Assembly (NCBI RefSeq): GCF_900156465.1
Contig: NZ_LT707064.1
Span: 2,698,501-2,762,500, forward strand
DNA from: Pseudomonas sp. 7SR1
GTDB taxonomy: Bacteria > Pseudomonadota > Gammaproteobacteria > Pseudomonadales > Pseudomonadaceae
Direction of reading: 5' to 3'
Length of the DNA: 64,000 nt
The notes under the pieces are model-generated. The model saw only the letters and a list, made by a program, of their open reading frames with translations, was not told the origin of the DNA and searched no databases. The position numbers and the translations under genes were made by a program. This document shows positions 16,202 to 25,744 of this stretch, in pieces; position 1 is the first letter of the stretch; each line of letters begins with the position of its first letter.

Positions 16202-17653
16202 TTATTGCGCGATGGTCTTCACCGACACGCCGCGTTCGATCGGGGTGGAGCGACCGTAGATGTCTTCGAAGCGCTCGATGTCGTCTTCGCCCAGGTAGCT
16301 GCCGGACTGCACCTCGATGATTTCCAGCGGGATCTTGCCCGGGTTGCGCAGACGATGGACGGATGCGATCGGGATGTAGGTCGACTGGTTTTCACACAGC
16401 AGGAACACGTTCTCGTCGCAGGTGACCTCGGCGGTGCCGCTGACCACGATCCAGTGTTCGGCGCGGTGGTGGTGCATCTGCAGCGACAGGCACGCGCCCG
16501 GCTTGACCGAGATGTGCTTGACCTGGAAACGACCGCCCATGTCCACCGAGTCGTAGGAGCCCCACGGACGGTAGACCTCGCAGTGGTTCTGGGTTTCGCT
16601 GCGGCCCTGGGCGTTGAGGGTGTTGACCAGCTGTTTCACGCCTTGGACCTTGTCCTTGTGGGCGATCATCATGGCGTCCTTGGTTTCCACCACCACGATG
16701 TTCTCCAGGCCGATCACCGACACCAGCTTGCCGTTGCCGTGGATCATGCAGTTGCGGCTGTCCTGGATCACTACGTCGCCCTTGGTGACGTTGCCGTTGG
16801 CGTCTTTTTCGTTGACTTCCCACAGCGACGCCCAGCAGCCGACATCGCTCCAGCCCGCCGCCAGTGGCACCACGCAGGCCCGCTGGGTCTTTTCCATCAC
16901 CGCGTAGTCGATGGAGTTGTCCGGGCAGCAAGCGAAGGTGGCTTCGTCGAAGGTGATGGTGTCCGCTGTCTGTTCGCTGCGCTCCAGGGTCAGCAGGCAG
17001 GTGTCATAGATGTCCGGATCGTGCTTCTTCAATTCCTCGAGGAAGCGGCTGGCGCGGAACAGGAACATGCCGCTGTTCCAGAAATAACCACCGGCTTCGA
17101 GGAATTCGGTGGCGCGCTTGGCGTCGGGTTTCTCGACGAAGTGCGAAACGCGGCTCACACCCTCGGGCAGCAGCGCATCGTTGGTCGACTTGATGTAGCC
17201 GTAGCCGGTCTCCGGCTTGGTCGGCGGGATGCCGAACAGCACCATCTCGCCGCGCTCGGCGGCCACGGTGGCCAGGGCCAGGGCGCGTTGCAGGGCTTTC
17301 TGGTCTTCGATCACGTGGTCGGCCGGCAGCACCAGCATCAACTCGTCGCGACCTTCATTGACCAGCATCATCGCCGTCAGGGCCACGGCCGGTGCGGTAT
17401 TGCGCCCGAACGGTTCCATCAGGATGCGCTGGGCTTCCAGTTTGCGGTTGGCCAACTGCTCGTTGACGATGAACCGGTGGTCTTTGTTGCAGACCACGAT
17501 CGGCGTGTCCATGCCTTCGAACACCAGGCGTTCGAGGGTCTGCTGGAACAGGGTGTTTTCCCCGGTCAGGGCCAGGAATTGTTTTGGGAATTGCTTGCGC
17601 GAAAGCGGCCAAAGACGTGAGCCGCTACCACCTGACAAGATCACCGGAATCAT
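16202..17653 (-). CDS. algA: AlgA: mannose-6-phosphate isomerase / GDP-mannose pyrophosphorylase
   Basis: 483 aa bifunctional cytoplasmic enzyme supplying GDP-mannose for alginate: it converts fructose-6-P to mannose-6-P (PMI) and mannose-1-P plus GTP to GDP-mannose (GMP). The N-terminal pyrophosphorylase domain has the nucleotide-binding GGSGSRLWPLSRKQFPKQF (about 8-26) and VEKPD with its catalytic Lys. The C-terminal cupin-type isomerase domain has the metal-binding MHHHRAEHW (about 410-420). Length and both signatures match P. aeruginosa AlgA. It is the twelfth and last gene of the operon, separated from algF by about 215 bases holding a REPIN. Confidence 0.97.
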   Translation of the reverse strand: MIPVILSGGSGSRLWPLSRKQFPKQFLALTGENTLFQQTLERLVFEGMDTPIVVCNKDHRFIVNEQLANRKLEAQRILMEPFGRNTAPAVALTAMMLVNEGRDELMLVLPADHVIEDQKALQRALALATVAAERGEMVLFGIPPTKPETGYGYIKSTNDALLPEGVSRVSHFVEKPDAKRATEFLEAGGYFWNSGMFLFRASRFLEELKKHDPDIYDTCLLTLERSEQTADTITFDEATFACCPDNSIDYAVMEKTQRACVVPLAAGWSDVGCWASLWEVNEKDANGNVTKGDVVIQDSRNCMIHGNGKLVSVIGLENIVVVETKDAMMIAHKDKVQGVKQLVNTLNAQGRSETQNHCEVYRPWGSYDSVDMGGRFQVKHISVKPGACLSLQMHHHRAEHWIVVSGTAEVTCDENVFLLCENQSTYIPIASVHRLRNPGKIPLEIIEVQSGSYLGEDDIERFEDIYGRSTPIERGVSVKTIAQ

Positions 17654-17751
17654 GTGTGTTACTCCTTGAAGCGAAATGGTTATAGAGCTACTGCGTTCTG
17701 TCGTTTCACTCTCTTGTTGTTGTTCCTTGCCCGAATGACAGCTGTGCTCAG

Positions 17752-17841
17752 TGTGGGAGCGAGCTTGCTCGCCATGGCGGTGTATCGATCGACATCCATG
17801 TTGAATGTCAGATAGCTATCGCGAGCACGCTCGCTCCCACA
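17752..17841. repeat. REPIN between algF and algA
   Basis: The left arm TGTGGGAGCGAGCTTGCTCG and the right arm CGAGCACGCTCGCTCCCACA (one mismatch) flank about 50 bases that include GACATCCATGTTGAATGTC. It lies in the 215-base gap inside the alginate operon, so any transcript reaching algA must read through this double hairpin. Confidence 0.93.
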
Positions 17842-17868
17842 GGGCACAGCGTCAGTCAGGAAAACTCA

Positions 17869-18534
17869 TCAGCGGGTCGACACGGGGCGCTTGACCCACA
17901 CTGGCGACAGGCTGCTGCCCGAGCCGGTGACGTACAGCACCGCGGCTTCACCGCGCTCCAGGGCTACGGGTTTCAGATCGCCGACTTTCTTGTCGCCCTC
18001 GAACAGCGCCAGGCTGACTTTGACCGGATTGATTTCACGCTCGCCACGGCCTTTGGCCGCCACGTTCGGAACCACTTCGGTCTTGCCGTCGGCGGTCTTG
18101 AGGGTCAGTGCCTTGTCGCTCAGGTTCTGCACGCGAACCAGGGACTTCTGCTTGTTCTTGAACGGAGGTTCTTCGATCAGTTGTGGTTGGCCGCTGGCGT
18201 TGTTGACCAGGGTGTAATAGTGATCGGGAGCCAGTTTCACCGGTACGGTCTGGCTGCCGACCTTGGCGCTGTAGTCGCCGCCGGGCATGAAGCTGAAATC
18301 GCTGCTGGCCAGGGGGGCGACATCGCTCAGGTTGGTGCTGCCGACGGTGGCGCTGACTTCAGCGTTGCTGGCGTTGTAGAGGCGCACGAAGCTCGAGCCT
18401 TTTGGCGCGACCGGGCCGTACAGGGCCGAGTCACCGGCGAAGGCGGAAAAGGACAGGGCGCTCAGGCTGGCAGCGAGGGCAACGGCCTTGAAGGAGCGAG
18501 CAGCGAGACGGCGATGAGTTGTGGTGAAAGTCAT
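17869..18534 (-). CDS. algF: AlgF: alginate O-acetylation periplasmic protein
   Basis: 221 aa from the ATG at 18534 (AGAGG upstream); a longer in-frame start at 18639 lies inside algJ. A Sec signal peptide ends around SAFAG (about residue 33), giving a mature periplasmic protein starting with DSALYGPVAPKGSSFVRLYN. AlgF is required with AlgI and AlgJ to acetylate mannuronate in the periplasm; it lacks an enzyme motif and is thought to be an adaptor. It follows algJ by 14 bases. Confidence 0.95.
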   Translation of the reverse strand: MTFTTTHRRLAARSFKAVALAASLSALSFSAFAGDSALYGPVAPKGSSFVRLYNASNAEVSATVGSTNLSDVAPLASSDFSFMPGGDYSAKVGSQTVPVKLAPDHYYTLVNNASGQPQLIEEPPFKNKQKSLVRVQNLSDKALTLKTADGKTEVVPNVAAKGRGEREINPVKVSLALFEGDKKVGDLKPVALERGEAAVLYVTGSGSSLSPVWVKRPVSTR

Positions 18535-18548
18535 GGTGGACCTCTCTT

Positions 18549-19724
18549 TCAGTTTTGCGCCCGGTCGGGCGTCTCGGATGGGGTGTTGGCGGCTACGTTC
18601 TGTTGGCGCGCACCGGCTTGTTTGAGCTCTGCGACCCACTGTGGGTCGGCGTCGCCGATTTCGTTGTTCACGGGCAGATAACGTTCAGGGAACTCCCAGA
18701 TCAGCACCTGGGGCGGGCTGTTCTTGAAGGCGTCGCTCTTGAGGTAGCTGAGCATTGGCAGAATCGGGCCATGGCCGTCTTCGGCGTAGTTCACGACGTC
18801 GCTGTGCAGGGCCTGCTTGAGCGCACCGACGAAGTTCCAGTTGGGGTTGGCGCTGTAGCTGGTGCCGATCAGGGCCACGGGCACCTGGGCGTCGGCGAAC
18901 AGGGCGTCGCCTTCGGCCGGCTGGTCGTCGGCTTCGCGGGTATTGCGCTTGACCAGCGGCTCCTGGGCCGGCATCAGCTCTTCGAACAGCGGATCCAGGG
19001 GCAGGAACTGACGCAGGTCGCCCTTGTGGGTGATCTTTTCCACAGGCTCGGTGACGAAGCGCTGCGGTTCACCGTTGAGCGGAGCGCGCTCGGCAATGGC
19101 CTTGGCCAGGTTCTCGGCGGCCACCTGGGCACCTTCCGGCGTCCAGTGGGTATCGGTGCGCAGGAACACTTGCTGGCCGCTTTGCTTGGCCTGTTGCAAC
19201 GGGCCGAGCAGGTCGGGGGCGATGATCTTGTCCGCCGCCACGCGAGCATGGAAATCCTGGTAGAGGTTGGCGTGGATGCTGGATGGCTTCACTTCACCCA
19301 GGTGCTCGGGGTACAGCCGCGCCTTGGCCGGCACGATCGCCATCACCAGGGTGATGCCTTGCTCCTTGAGCTTCTGGCGCACGCCCTCGATCAACGCGTA
19401 GTTGCCTTGCAGGTTCAGCTCTTCGTTGACGATCGGGTTGAACTCTTCATCGCTGTACAGCCACTGGTCACGGCCCAGGACCACGCCCTTGCGGCCTTCG
19501 TTGAACAGCTTGTAGTCCAGCGCCGCCCAGATGTTGGTGCCCAGGCGCTTGATGGGAAACTCGTCGTCGTAGTGGGTTTCCACGGCCTTGGCCCAGCGCC
19601 CGTTGAGCACCGTGGCATCGGGGTTGGTGCTGAAGCCGAAGAAACTGCGCATCGACCACAGGCCCAGCACCACCAGGGTCAGCAGAAACAGTGCGATGTA
19701 AAAGATGCGTAATGAGCGGGTCAT
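18549..19724 (-). CDS. algJ: AlgJ: alginate O-acetyltransferase, SGNH-like
   Basis: 391 aa, anchored by an N-terminal helix or uncleaved signal (residues 7-28). The AlgX/AlgJ-type SGNH hydrolase domain shows the Asp-His pair in RTDTHWTPEG (Asp191, His193) and the nucleophile Ser in IGTSYS (Ser289), the catalytic triad known for AlgJ of other pseudomonads. It accepts acetyl groups delivered by AlgI and passes them on for alginate acetylation in the periplasm. The C-terminal tail beyond WEFPERYLP is Ala/Gln rich. It sits 11 bases downstream of algI. Confidence 0.96.
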   Translation of the reverse strand: MTRSLRIFYIALFLLTLVVLGLWSMRSFFGFSTNPDATVLNGRWAKAVETHYDDEFPIKRLGTNIWAALDYKLFNEGRKGVVLGRDQWLYSDEEFNPIVNEELNLQGNYALIEGVRQKLKEQGITLVMAIVPAKARLYPEHLGEVKPSSIHANLYQDFHARVAADKIIAPDLLGPLQQAKQSGQQVFLRTDTHWTPEGAQVAAENLAKAIAERAPLNGEPQRFVTEPVEKITHKGDLRQFLPLDPLFEELMPAQEPLVKRNTREADDQPAEGDALFADAQVPVALIGTSYSANPNWNFVGALKQALHSDVVNYAEDGHGPILPMLSYLKSDAFKNSPPQVLIWEFPERYLPVNNEIGDADPQWVAELKQAGARQQNVAANTPSETPDRAQN

Positions 19725-19735
19725 GTTCAGATCCC

Positions 19736-21301
19736 TCAGAACTGGAAGTAAAGGAACGGCGAGAAGCTTTGCGCCGAGAGTTTGAGAATCGAGGCGATGA
19801 ACAGCAGCAGCACCAGGGCGCGCATCACATAGCGTGGCCAGTCGGCGACCCAGTAGGCTGGTTGCACCTGGGCTTCGACACCCACGGTGTAGCCCGGTTC
19901 ATGGATGTTCGACGGGTTGTCGCCCGGAACGGCCTTGATCAGGCCCGGTTGCGCGGTGGCCGGACAATCGGCCTCGGTGCTGACCTCGGGCTTGGTCTTG
20001 ACTGGAGGACGGTTGGTGTAGAAGTCCCGCAGGCCGAAGAAGGCGAGGGTGACGTAGGCCACCACCAGCGTGGCGATCTGCAGGCCGGTGAGGTTGGCGC
20101 GGGTCAGTTCCGACAGCGACCAGTCGCCGAAGCTGAACATGGCGCCGTACATGCGACCGGCCACGTGCAGGTTCTCGGCACGGAAGATCACCCAGCCCAT
20201 GACCACCAGCAGGAAGGTCAGTGCCCAGCGGATCGGGTTGATGGTGCGCGGCGTGGTGTTGATGCCCACGGCCTTCTCGATGGCCAGCCAGATACCGTGC
20301 CAGGCGCCCCAGATCACGTAGGTGATGTTCGCACCGTGCCACAGACCGCCGAGCAGCATGGTCAGGAACAGGTTGCGATAGGTCATCAGCGTGCCTTTGC
20401 GGTTACCGCCCAGGGTGATGTAGAGGTAGTCACGCAGCCAGGTGGACAGGCTGATGTGCCAGCGCCGCCAGAACTCGGTGATGGACTGGCTGATGTAGGG
20501 CTGCTTGAAGTTTTCCATGAAGCGGAAACCCATCATCAGGCCCAGGCCGATGGCCATGTCGCTGTAGCCGGAGAAGTCGAAGTACAGCTGCGCGGTGTAG
20601 GCCAGGGCGCCGAGCCAGGCGTCACCCGTGGTGGGGTTCTGCAGGGCGAAGCAATGGTCGGCCACCACCGCCAGGGTGTCGGCGATGAACACTTTCTTGA
20701 TGAAGCCCTGCATGAAGCGCGTGCAGCCTTCGGAGAACTTGTCCAGGGTGTGGGTGCGGTTGTTGAACTGATCGGCCAGGTCACGGAAACGCAGCACGGG
20801 GCCGGCGATCAGGTGGGGGAAGATCGCCACGAACGCCGCGAAGTCGATCAGGTTGCGGGTCGCCGGGGTATCGCCGCGATAGACGTCGATGATGTAGCTG
20901 ATGGACTCGAAGATGTAGAACGAGATCCCGATCGGCAACAGCACGTGGGTCAGGATGAACGGATTGAGACCGAAGCTGGTGATGATGGCGTTGAGGCTGT
21001 CCACGCCGAAGTTGGCGTATTTGAAATAGCCGAGGATGGCCAGGTCCACGCCCACGCCAAGCAGCAGCCAGCGCTGGGCCGGTTTGGTGCGCACGCCCGC
21101 GGCGCCGACTTTAAGGCCGATCCAGTAGTTCCACAGGGTGACGCCGGCGAACAGCGCCAGGAAATCCACCCGCCACCAGGCATAGAACACATAGCTGGCG
21201 ATCAGCAGCAGCAGGTTGCGATAGCGTTGCCCGCTCAGGTAGTACAAGCCGAGAAAGATCGGCAGGAACAGGAACAGGAACACGTTGGATGAAAATACCA
21301 T
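19736..21301 (-). CDS. algI: AlgI: membrane-bound O-acetyltransferase (MBOAT)
   Basis: 521 aa from the ATG at 21301 (GGAGAG upstream); an in-frame ATG 24 bases upstream has no good ribosome site. It is a polytopic inner membrane protein with the MBOAT signatures FWRRWHISLSTWLRDYLY (about 278-293) and the invariant His322 in LGGLWHGAN, the same residue number as the essential His of P. aeruginosa AlgI. It moves acetyl groups across the inner membrane for transfer by AlgJ/AlgX. A roughly 220-base gap with a REPIN separates it from algL; an internal promoter before algI has been reported in P. aeruginosa, so this gap is a candidate for one here. Confidence 0.96.
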   Translation of the reverse strand: MVFSSNVFLFLFLPIFLGLYYLSGQRYRNLLLLIASYVFYAWWRVDFLALFAGVTLWNYWIGLKVGAAGVRTKPAQRWLLLGVGVDLAILGYFKYANFGVDSLNAIITSFGLNPFILTHVLLPIGISFYIFESISYIIDVYRGDTPATRNLIDFAAFVAIFPHLIAGPVLRFRDLADQFNNRTHTLDKFSEGCTRFMQGFIKKVFIADTLAVVADHCFALQNPTTGDAWLGALAYTAQLYFDFSGYSDMAIGLGLMMGFRFMENFKQPYISQSITEFWRRWHISLSTWLRDYLYITLGGNRKGTLMTYRNLFLTMLLGGLWHGANITYVIWGAWHGIWLAIEKAVGINTTPRTINPIRWALTFLLVVMGWVIFRAENLHVAGRMYGAMFSFGDWSLSELTRANLTGLQIATLVVAYVTLAFFGLRDFYTNRPPVKTKPEVSTEADCPATAQPGLIKAVPGDNPSNIHEPGYTVGVEAQVQPAYWVADWPRYVMRALVLLLFIASILKLSAQSFSPFLYFQF

Positions 21302-21402
21302 CCCGATCTCTCCATGTTGAATCAACAGTCAAGGGCCAGAGCCCCCCCAAACCCCCCCATGAAACCGGGGGGTTGATTACATTCGAAACAAACCACATTC
21401 CC

Positions 21403-21491
21403 TGTGGGAGCGAGCTTGCTCGCGATTGCGATCTGACATTCACTTTGGTGGCGACTGACATACCGTCATCGCGAGCAAGCTCGCTCCCACA
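21403..21491. repeat. REPIN between algL and algI
   Basis: TGTGGGAGCGAGCTTGCTCG and CGAGCAAGCTCGCTCCCACA are exact inverted arms separated by about 50 bases. It lies within the 219-base gap of the alginate operon. The same gap also holds a C-run/G-run inverted pair (AACCCCCCCAT / ACCGGGGGGTT, around 21349-21375) that could form a further hairpin. Confidence 0.93.
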
Positions 21492-21520
21492 GAATTCCCC
21501 GCCAGGCAGGGAGGGTGGGC

Positions 21521-22657
21521 TTAGCTTCCTTTCTCACCTTTATCCCGCGATGGGTCGTACACCTTGGTCAAGTCCCCGCCGAGGCGGAAGGTCTTGAACG
21601 GCTGCATTTCATGCTTGCGTTCCAGCACATCCTGCGAGCATGTGTAGAGGGAGCAGAACGGTTCGAGCCAGGCGAATTTCGAATCGATCTTGAGATCCTT
21701 CATGTCCTGTTCTTCGCCATTCTTCTCTTCGAAGATGTCCGGGTCTTCCACACCGGCCAGTACCCGCTCGCCCAGACGCTTGAGGGCGGCATTGTTTTCC
21801 TGGCGCAGGTCCACGCCGTTGACCTGGGCAAAACTGGCGATCATCGCCAGGGGCGGCAGGGCATAGTTGTGGTACGACAGCGCCCGCTGCTTGCGCTTGA
21901 GTTCGTTGGGCAGGAAACCGTCGGCGTCCACCTGGTTGACGCCGACCTTGTATTCCTTGACGGCCCAGTCGAACAGGTCGCGACGGTTGGTCGCCACGGC
22001 CGTGGCCATCACCGACCAGGCTGCCCAGTAGGAGTGGTTGTTGGTCTTGTCCAGGGGCAGGTTGTCCCAGTCGCTGACCACCTGGTCGGCCATCTTGCTG
22101 AACCAGCCTTCGATCAGTTGCGCCTGTTCCTGGTGGTTGGCCAGTGGGCGCGACTCGGAGAACTTCAGGCGCACATAGGCCGAGGCCATGCTGCCCAAGG
22201 CCCATTTGCGCATGGACTTGCCGGTGTGGTTGAAGTCGGTGGACATCAACGCATCGGCCTTGGCCCATTCGGTCAGCCAGTTCAAGGTGCATTCCAGTTG
22301 CTCGGGGCGACCGTCGCGCATGAACTGCATCACCTGCTTGCTGATACCCCGTTCGATCCGGGTGATGTCGGCGGTGCTGTCACGGAAGGCTTTTTCCGAT
22401 TGCACGTTCAAGGTCGCGCGGGCCTTGTCGGAGCCTTCGTACTTGCTGCGGAACTGCAGCGCGCCGGTATAGGGCGTTGGCGTTGCATCGCAGCCCTGGG
22501 CCGGGTCGCCGACCTTGACCTTCTCGATCGGTGCGAAGTAGCCCTGTGGCGGACGCAGCGGAGCCGCGGCCTGGGTGGCCCCGGCGAACATCGCCAGGGT
22601 CAGCAGGGACGGCGCCAGCAGCGCTTTCAACGTTCGGGGTCGCATGTTTCTGGTCAT
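21521..22657 (-). CDS. algL: AlgL: poly(mannuronate) lyase, PL5 family
   Basis: 378 aa from the ATG at 22657, which has GAGGT 8 bases upstream; an upstream ATG at 22672 overlaps the algX stop but is poorly placed. The signal peptide ends near ATQAAAP (about residue 32). The PL5 domain carries the NNHSYW motif (Asn207, His208) and the downstream [10 protein letters not shown] helix with the catalytic Tyr. The enzyme cleaves alginate by beta-elimination in the periplasm and clears misdirected polymer. It is about 10 residues longer than P. aeruginosa AlgL, with a charged C-terminal tail ([11 protein letters not shown]). Confidence 0.96.
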   Translation of the reverse strand: MTRNMRPRTLKALLAPSLLTLAMFAGATQAAAPLRPPQGYFAPIEKVKVGDPAQGCDATPTPYTGALQFRSKYEGSDKARATLNVQSEKAFRDSTADITRIERGISKQVMQFMRDGRPEQLECTLNWLTEWAKADALMSTDFNHTGKSMRKWALGSMASAYVRLKFSESRPLANHQEQAQLIEGWFSKMADQVVSDWDNLPLDKTNNHSYWAAWSVMATAVATNRRDLFDWAVKEYKVGVNQVDADGFLPNELKRKQRALSYHNYALPPLAMIASFAQVNGVDLRQENNAALKRLGERVLAGVEDPDIFEEKNGEEQDMKDLKIDSKFAWLEPFCSLYTCSQDVLERKHEMQPFKTFRLGGDLTKVYDPSRDKGEKGS

Positions 22658-22668
22658 AAAGCGAGACC

Positions 22669-24117
22669 TCATTGTCCGATTTGAGCCGTTTGTTCGGCTT
22701 GCGGAGAGACATTGCGTTTGCAGACTTTCGCTTCGATTTGCTGTGGTGCCGCACCGGCTTCGGGGCCCTGGACTTCAACGGCCAGCAGGTTCTGCGAGGC
22801 CCAGTCCTCATCGGTGCGCAACTGGAAGGCGAAACGCCCGTCGGTTTCGGAGGTGTTCGGTTTCTCGATCTTGATGTCCTCGTGGCGCCCATTCATGTAC
22901 CAGAGGGTGGCTTGCAACGTTTTCACCGAGGTGTCGGCGAAACGGATGTCGACCTGGTGGCTGCCGTTACGCAGATCCATGTTCTTGCTATTGACCATCA
23001 ATTCGTTCTTGCCCGGCTTCAGGGCGGTCTTGCTGCTCATCAGCGCCGGCTTGCCTTCGCAACCGTTGTTGTCCAGCAACGCCATCATCTGGCGGTAGAT
23101 GGTTTCCTGGTCCAGGCGATACAGCGGCGAGAATTCCCAGATCAGGATCTTGGGTGGGCTCTTCTGGAATTCCTCGCTGCCCAGGTACTGGATCATCGCG
23201 CCCTCGAAACCACCGCCGGGGAAGGCGACGTTGAGAATGTCGGCGCCGATGGCTTCTTCCAGGAAGCCGGCGAAGTTGTAGTTCTTGCCGCTGTGACTGG
23301 TACCCACGAGGGTGATCTGCGGGTTGCCGGAATCGCCGAACAGGTCGCCGTCGCCAGCTTCGCCCTTGGGCTCGGTGGTGAACTGGTCCATGTACTGGAT
23401 CGCATAGCTGGTGCCGCACAGCTGGCCGGCCATGTTGTGCAGGGTGCCGGTCTTGCCCATGCGGCCGGACTTCTTGGTCTCGAACTCACGCTTGGGAATG
23501 TCGGCGAAGGCCGGGATCTGCTTGACCTTCTCGGCGACGATCTTCGCCGTGCGCTGGGCGCCGTAGGGTGTCCAGTGCTGGTCGCCACGGAAGTAGAAAT
23601 CGTGGGCCGGCAGGGTCTCGGGGAGGTTTTCGTTGGTCAGCGGAGACAGGTCCGGTACCACGTAGCCCATCTGCGCGAAGCGACCGAGCATGGCCTTGTA
23701 GTTGGTCAGGGCCTTTTCATAGTCGAAGCTGGCCTTTTCCTGTGGGTTGAGCTTGTTGCGGTTCACCAGGCCCCGGGTGGGCTGATAGACGATCACCAGT
23801 TCGACGCCTTTCTTCTTGAAGGCATCGTGCAGCATCTGCATGCGCTTGTAGCCGGCCGGGGTAGTGTCGAACTCGGTACGCAGGTCTTCCCGGGTACGGA
23901 ACAGCCAGTCGCCCTGGGCCTGTACCAGCGTGGTGAAGTTCTGCTGGTAGCGCGTGGTGTAGTTCTTTTCGTCGTGTGCCGCAGGGCACAGGCTGCAGCA
24001 AGGTTCGGCAGTAAAGGTCGGCGCCTTGATTTCGTCGGCGCGCGCGCCGCTGGTGGCGGCGAGAATGCCGGCGGTCAGGGCGGACAGGCCCAGGAGTTTG
24101 ATCATCTGTGGGTTCAT
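22669..24117 (-). CDS. algX: AlgX: alginate acetyltransferase / export scaffold
   Basis: 482 aa from the ATG at 24117 (GAGG 9 bases upstream). A signal peptide ends at about GARADE. The SGNH-like domain has Asp179 and His181 in [11 protein letters not shown] and Ser274 in VGTSHSG, equivalent to the triad that acetylates alginate directly; a C-terminal carbohydrate-binding module follows (about 360-482). AlgX is a periplasmic member of the trans-envelope alginate complex. The gene starts 11 bases after algG and its stop precedes algL by 11 bases, so translation is tightly coupled. Confidence 0.96.
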   Translation of the reverse strand: MNPQMIKLLGLSALTAGILAATSGARADEIKAPTFTAEPCCSLCPAAHDEKNYTTRYQQNFTTLVQAQGDWLFRTREDLRTEFDTTPAGYKRMQMLHDAFKKKGVELVIVYQPTRGLVNRNKLNPQEKASFDYEKALTNYKAMLGRFAQMGYVVPDLSPLTNENLPETLPAHDFYFRGDQHWTPYGAQRTAKIVAEKVKQIPAFADIPKREFETKKSGRMGKTGTLHNMAGQLCGTSYAIQYMDQFTTEPKGEAGDGDLFGDSGNPQITLVGTSHSGKNYNFAGFLEEAIGADILNVAFPGGGFEGAMIQYLGSEEFQKSPPKILIWEFSPLYRLDQETIYRQMMALLDNNGCEGKPALMSSKTALKPGKNELMVNSKNMDLRNGSHQVDIRFADTSVKTLQATLWYMNGRHEDIKIEKPNTSETDGRFAFQLRTDEDWASQNLLAVEVQGPEAGAAPQQIEAKVCKRNVSPQAEQTAQIGQ

Positions 24118-24128
24118 AAAGGTCATCC

Positions 24129-25718
24129 TCAATCCCGCATTTCGGTCTGGCGTTCGACGGGGTCGATCAGCACGGCTTTCTGCTGGCGCACCAGCAGGTC
24201 GAGAATTTCGTCCTGGCGCTCGCCCAGGATTCCCGTGAAGCTGATGCCGCTGGATTTGGTCGGCGCGAGCATGGACACGCGGTACAGCTCGACGCTCAGC
24301 GGCGAGTCGATGGACAGCGGGCCACTGCCATTGGCGGCCAGTTCGCCGCCGACCACGATCAGGGAAACCTGGGCGTCGAACGGGTCGAGCTTGATGTCAC
24401 GGTCGGTATCGGACAGGTCCTTGATGTGACCGTAGATACCGGTCAGGCCGTTGGCCATGGACACGTTTTCGTAGAGACGAATGTTCACGCTGTTACGAAT
24501 GCGGATGCCGTGGCGCTGGTTGCTGATCACTTTGTTGTCCCACAACAGGTTGTCACCACTCTCATAAAGCGTGATGCCGTCGGTGTGGTTCTTGTAGATC
24601 TCGTTGTAGGCGATGATGTTGTTGACGCTGTTACGGTCGATCACCAGGCCCGAGAGTTTGTTGTCGTAGCTGCGGTTGTTGAAGATGAAGCTGTCGTTGA
24701 CCTCACGGGAAATGATGATCCCGTGCTTCTTCTTCGTCCCGTAGACGGTGTTGTCGGCAATGATCAACCGATGGGACCGGTCGTGGGGGTCGATACCGTA
24801 GACGATGTTGTCCTTGTAGGTGTTGCCCTTGATGACGAAGTCGCGGGTCTCGTAGCAGTAGAAGCCGTACCACATGTCCGAGAACTCGGAACCGATGATC
24901 CAGCCGGTCGGTTCCGGGCGCTTGAGGACCTTGGCCATGTTCGGCGTGTACTGGGAGATACTCACCCCGTACGACTTACTGTTGGCGTAGCCGAAGCTGG
25001 CCATCTTCGAGTTGACGATGTAGGTCTCGGTACCGCCCCAGGCCAGCAGGAACGGACGGAATTCGTTGGCCGAACGGAAAGTGGCGGGGCCGTTTTCCTT
25101 TTCGCGCCAGCCGGTGACCTTGGTGTCGTGGATGAACATCTGGCCATCGTTCACCAGGAACGAGCCGCCTTCCTGGGACAGGCGCAGCTCCTGGGTCTGC
25201 TTGTCGATTTCCAGGATGCCTTTCTGGCCGACCACGATCGGGATCCTCGCCAGGAAGACGCCTGGCGAGGTCTCGATGATGTATTTGGGCGCCTTCCTGG
25301 CCACGTCCTTGAGGTTCATGTAGCCATCGTCGATGAAGATGGCCTGGGGAATACCGTGCTGGCGCACGACCCACTCGGCCATCTTGTTGTCACCGCCGAT
25401 GAAGTCCTTCAGGGCGTTTTCCTGCATCATCCGGCGCACGCTGACCTTGCCGGGCTTGCTGCGCACGATCTTGGCCACGGCCGCTTCGGCGGTGAAGCCC
25501 TTGAGGTCGGGCAAGGTCGGCTTGGCCAGTTCCAGCGGGGCGGTCGGCGCACTGCTGACGGTGTAGGTCTTGGCCGCTTGCAGTTCCTTGGCCACGTTGC
25601 CCGGCTTGACCACCGGTTCAACGTTGGCGAACGCCGGCGAGCCGGCCAGCAGCATGGCTGCGACCAACAGGCTGATCGAACCTTTCATCGCCTGGCTGTT
25701 CCTTTGGTAGCGGTTCAT
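24129..25718 (-). CDS. algG: AlgG: poly(mannuronate) C5-epimerase
   Basis: 529 aa from the ATG at 25718, with GGGAG 8 bases upstream; another ATG at 25745 overlaps the algE stop. A signal peptide ends at about AFANVE (residue 32). The C-terminal half is a right-handed parallel beta-helix of CASH type (DFVIKGNTYKDNIVYG and later repeats) with the active-site DPHD motif at 310-313. It converts mannuronate to guluronate in the periplasm and protects the polymer from AlgL. A promoter upstream of algG is reported in P. aeruginosa; I see no clear one here because the gene abuts algE. Confidence 0.96.
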   Translation of the reverse strand: MNRYQRNSQAMKGSISLLVAAMLLAGSPAFANVEPVVKPGNVAKELQAAKTYTVSSAPTAPLELAKPTLPDLKGFTAEAAVAKIVRSKPGKVSVRRMMQENALKDFIGGDNKMAEWVVRQHGIPQAIFIDDGYMNLKDVARKAPKYIIETSPGVFLARIPIVVGQKGILEIDKQTQELRLSQEGGSFLVNDGQMFIHDTKVTGWREKENGPATFRSANEFRPFLLAWGGTETYIVNSKMASFGYANSKSYGVSISQYTPNMAKVLKRPEPTGWIIGSEFSDMWYGFYCYETRDFVIKGNTYKDNIVYGIDPHDRSHRLIIADNTVYGTKKKHGIIISREVNDSFIFNNRSYDNKLSGLVIDRNSVNNIIAYNEIYKNHTDGITLYESGDNLLWDNKVISNQRHGIRIRNSVNIRLYENVSMANGLTGIYGHIKDLSDTDRDIKLDPFDAQVSLIVVGGELAANGSGPLSIDSPLSVELYRVSMLAPTKSSGISFTGILGERQDEILDLLVRQQKAVLIDPVERQTEMRD

Positions 25719-25744
25719 ATCGGGCACTCCCATGGCCGTTCGCA

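Noticed and set aside
16029..16259. 76-codon plus-strand frame overlapping the end of the tccC-like gene, considered as an immunity gene
   Set aside because: It runs through the terminator hairpin and into algA antisense with no ribosome site, so it is very unlikely to be a real immunity protein.
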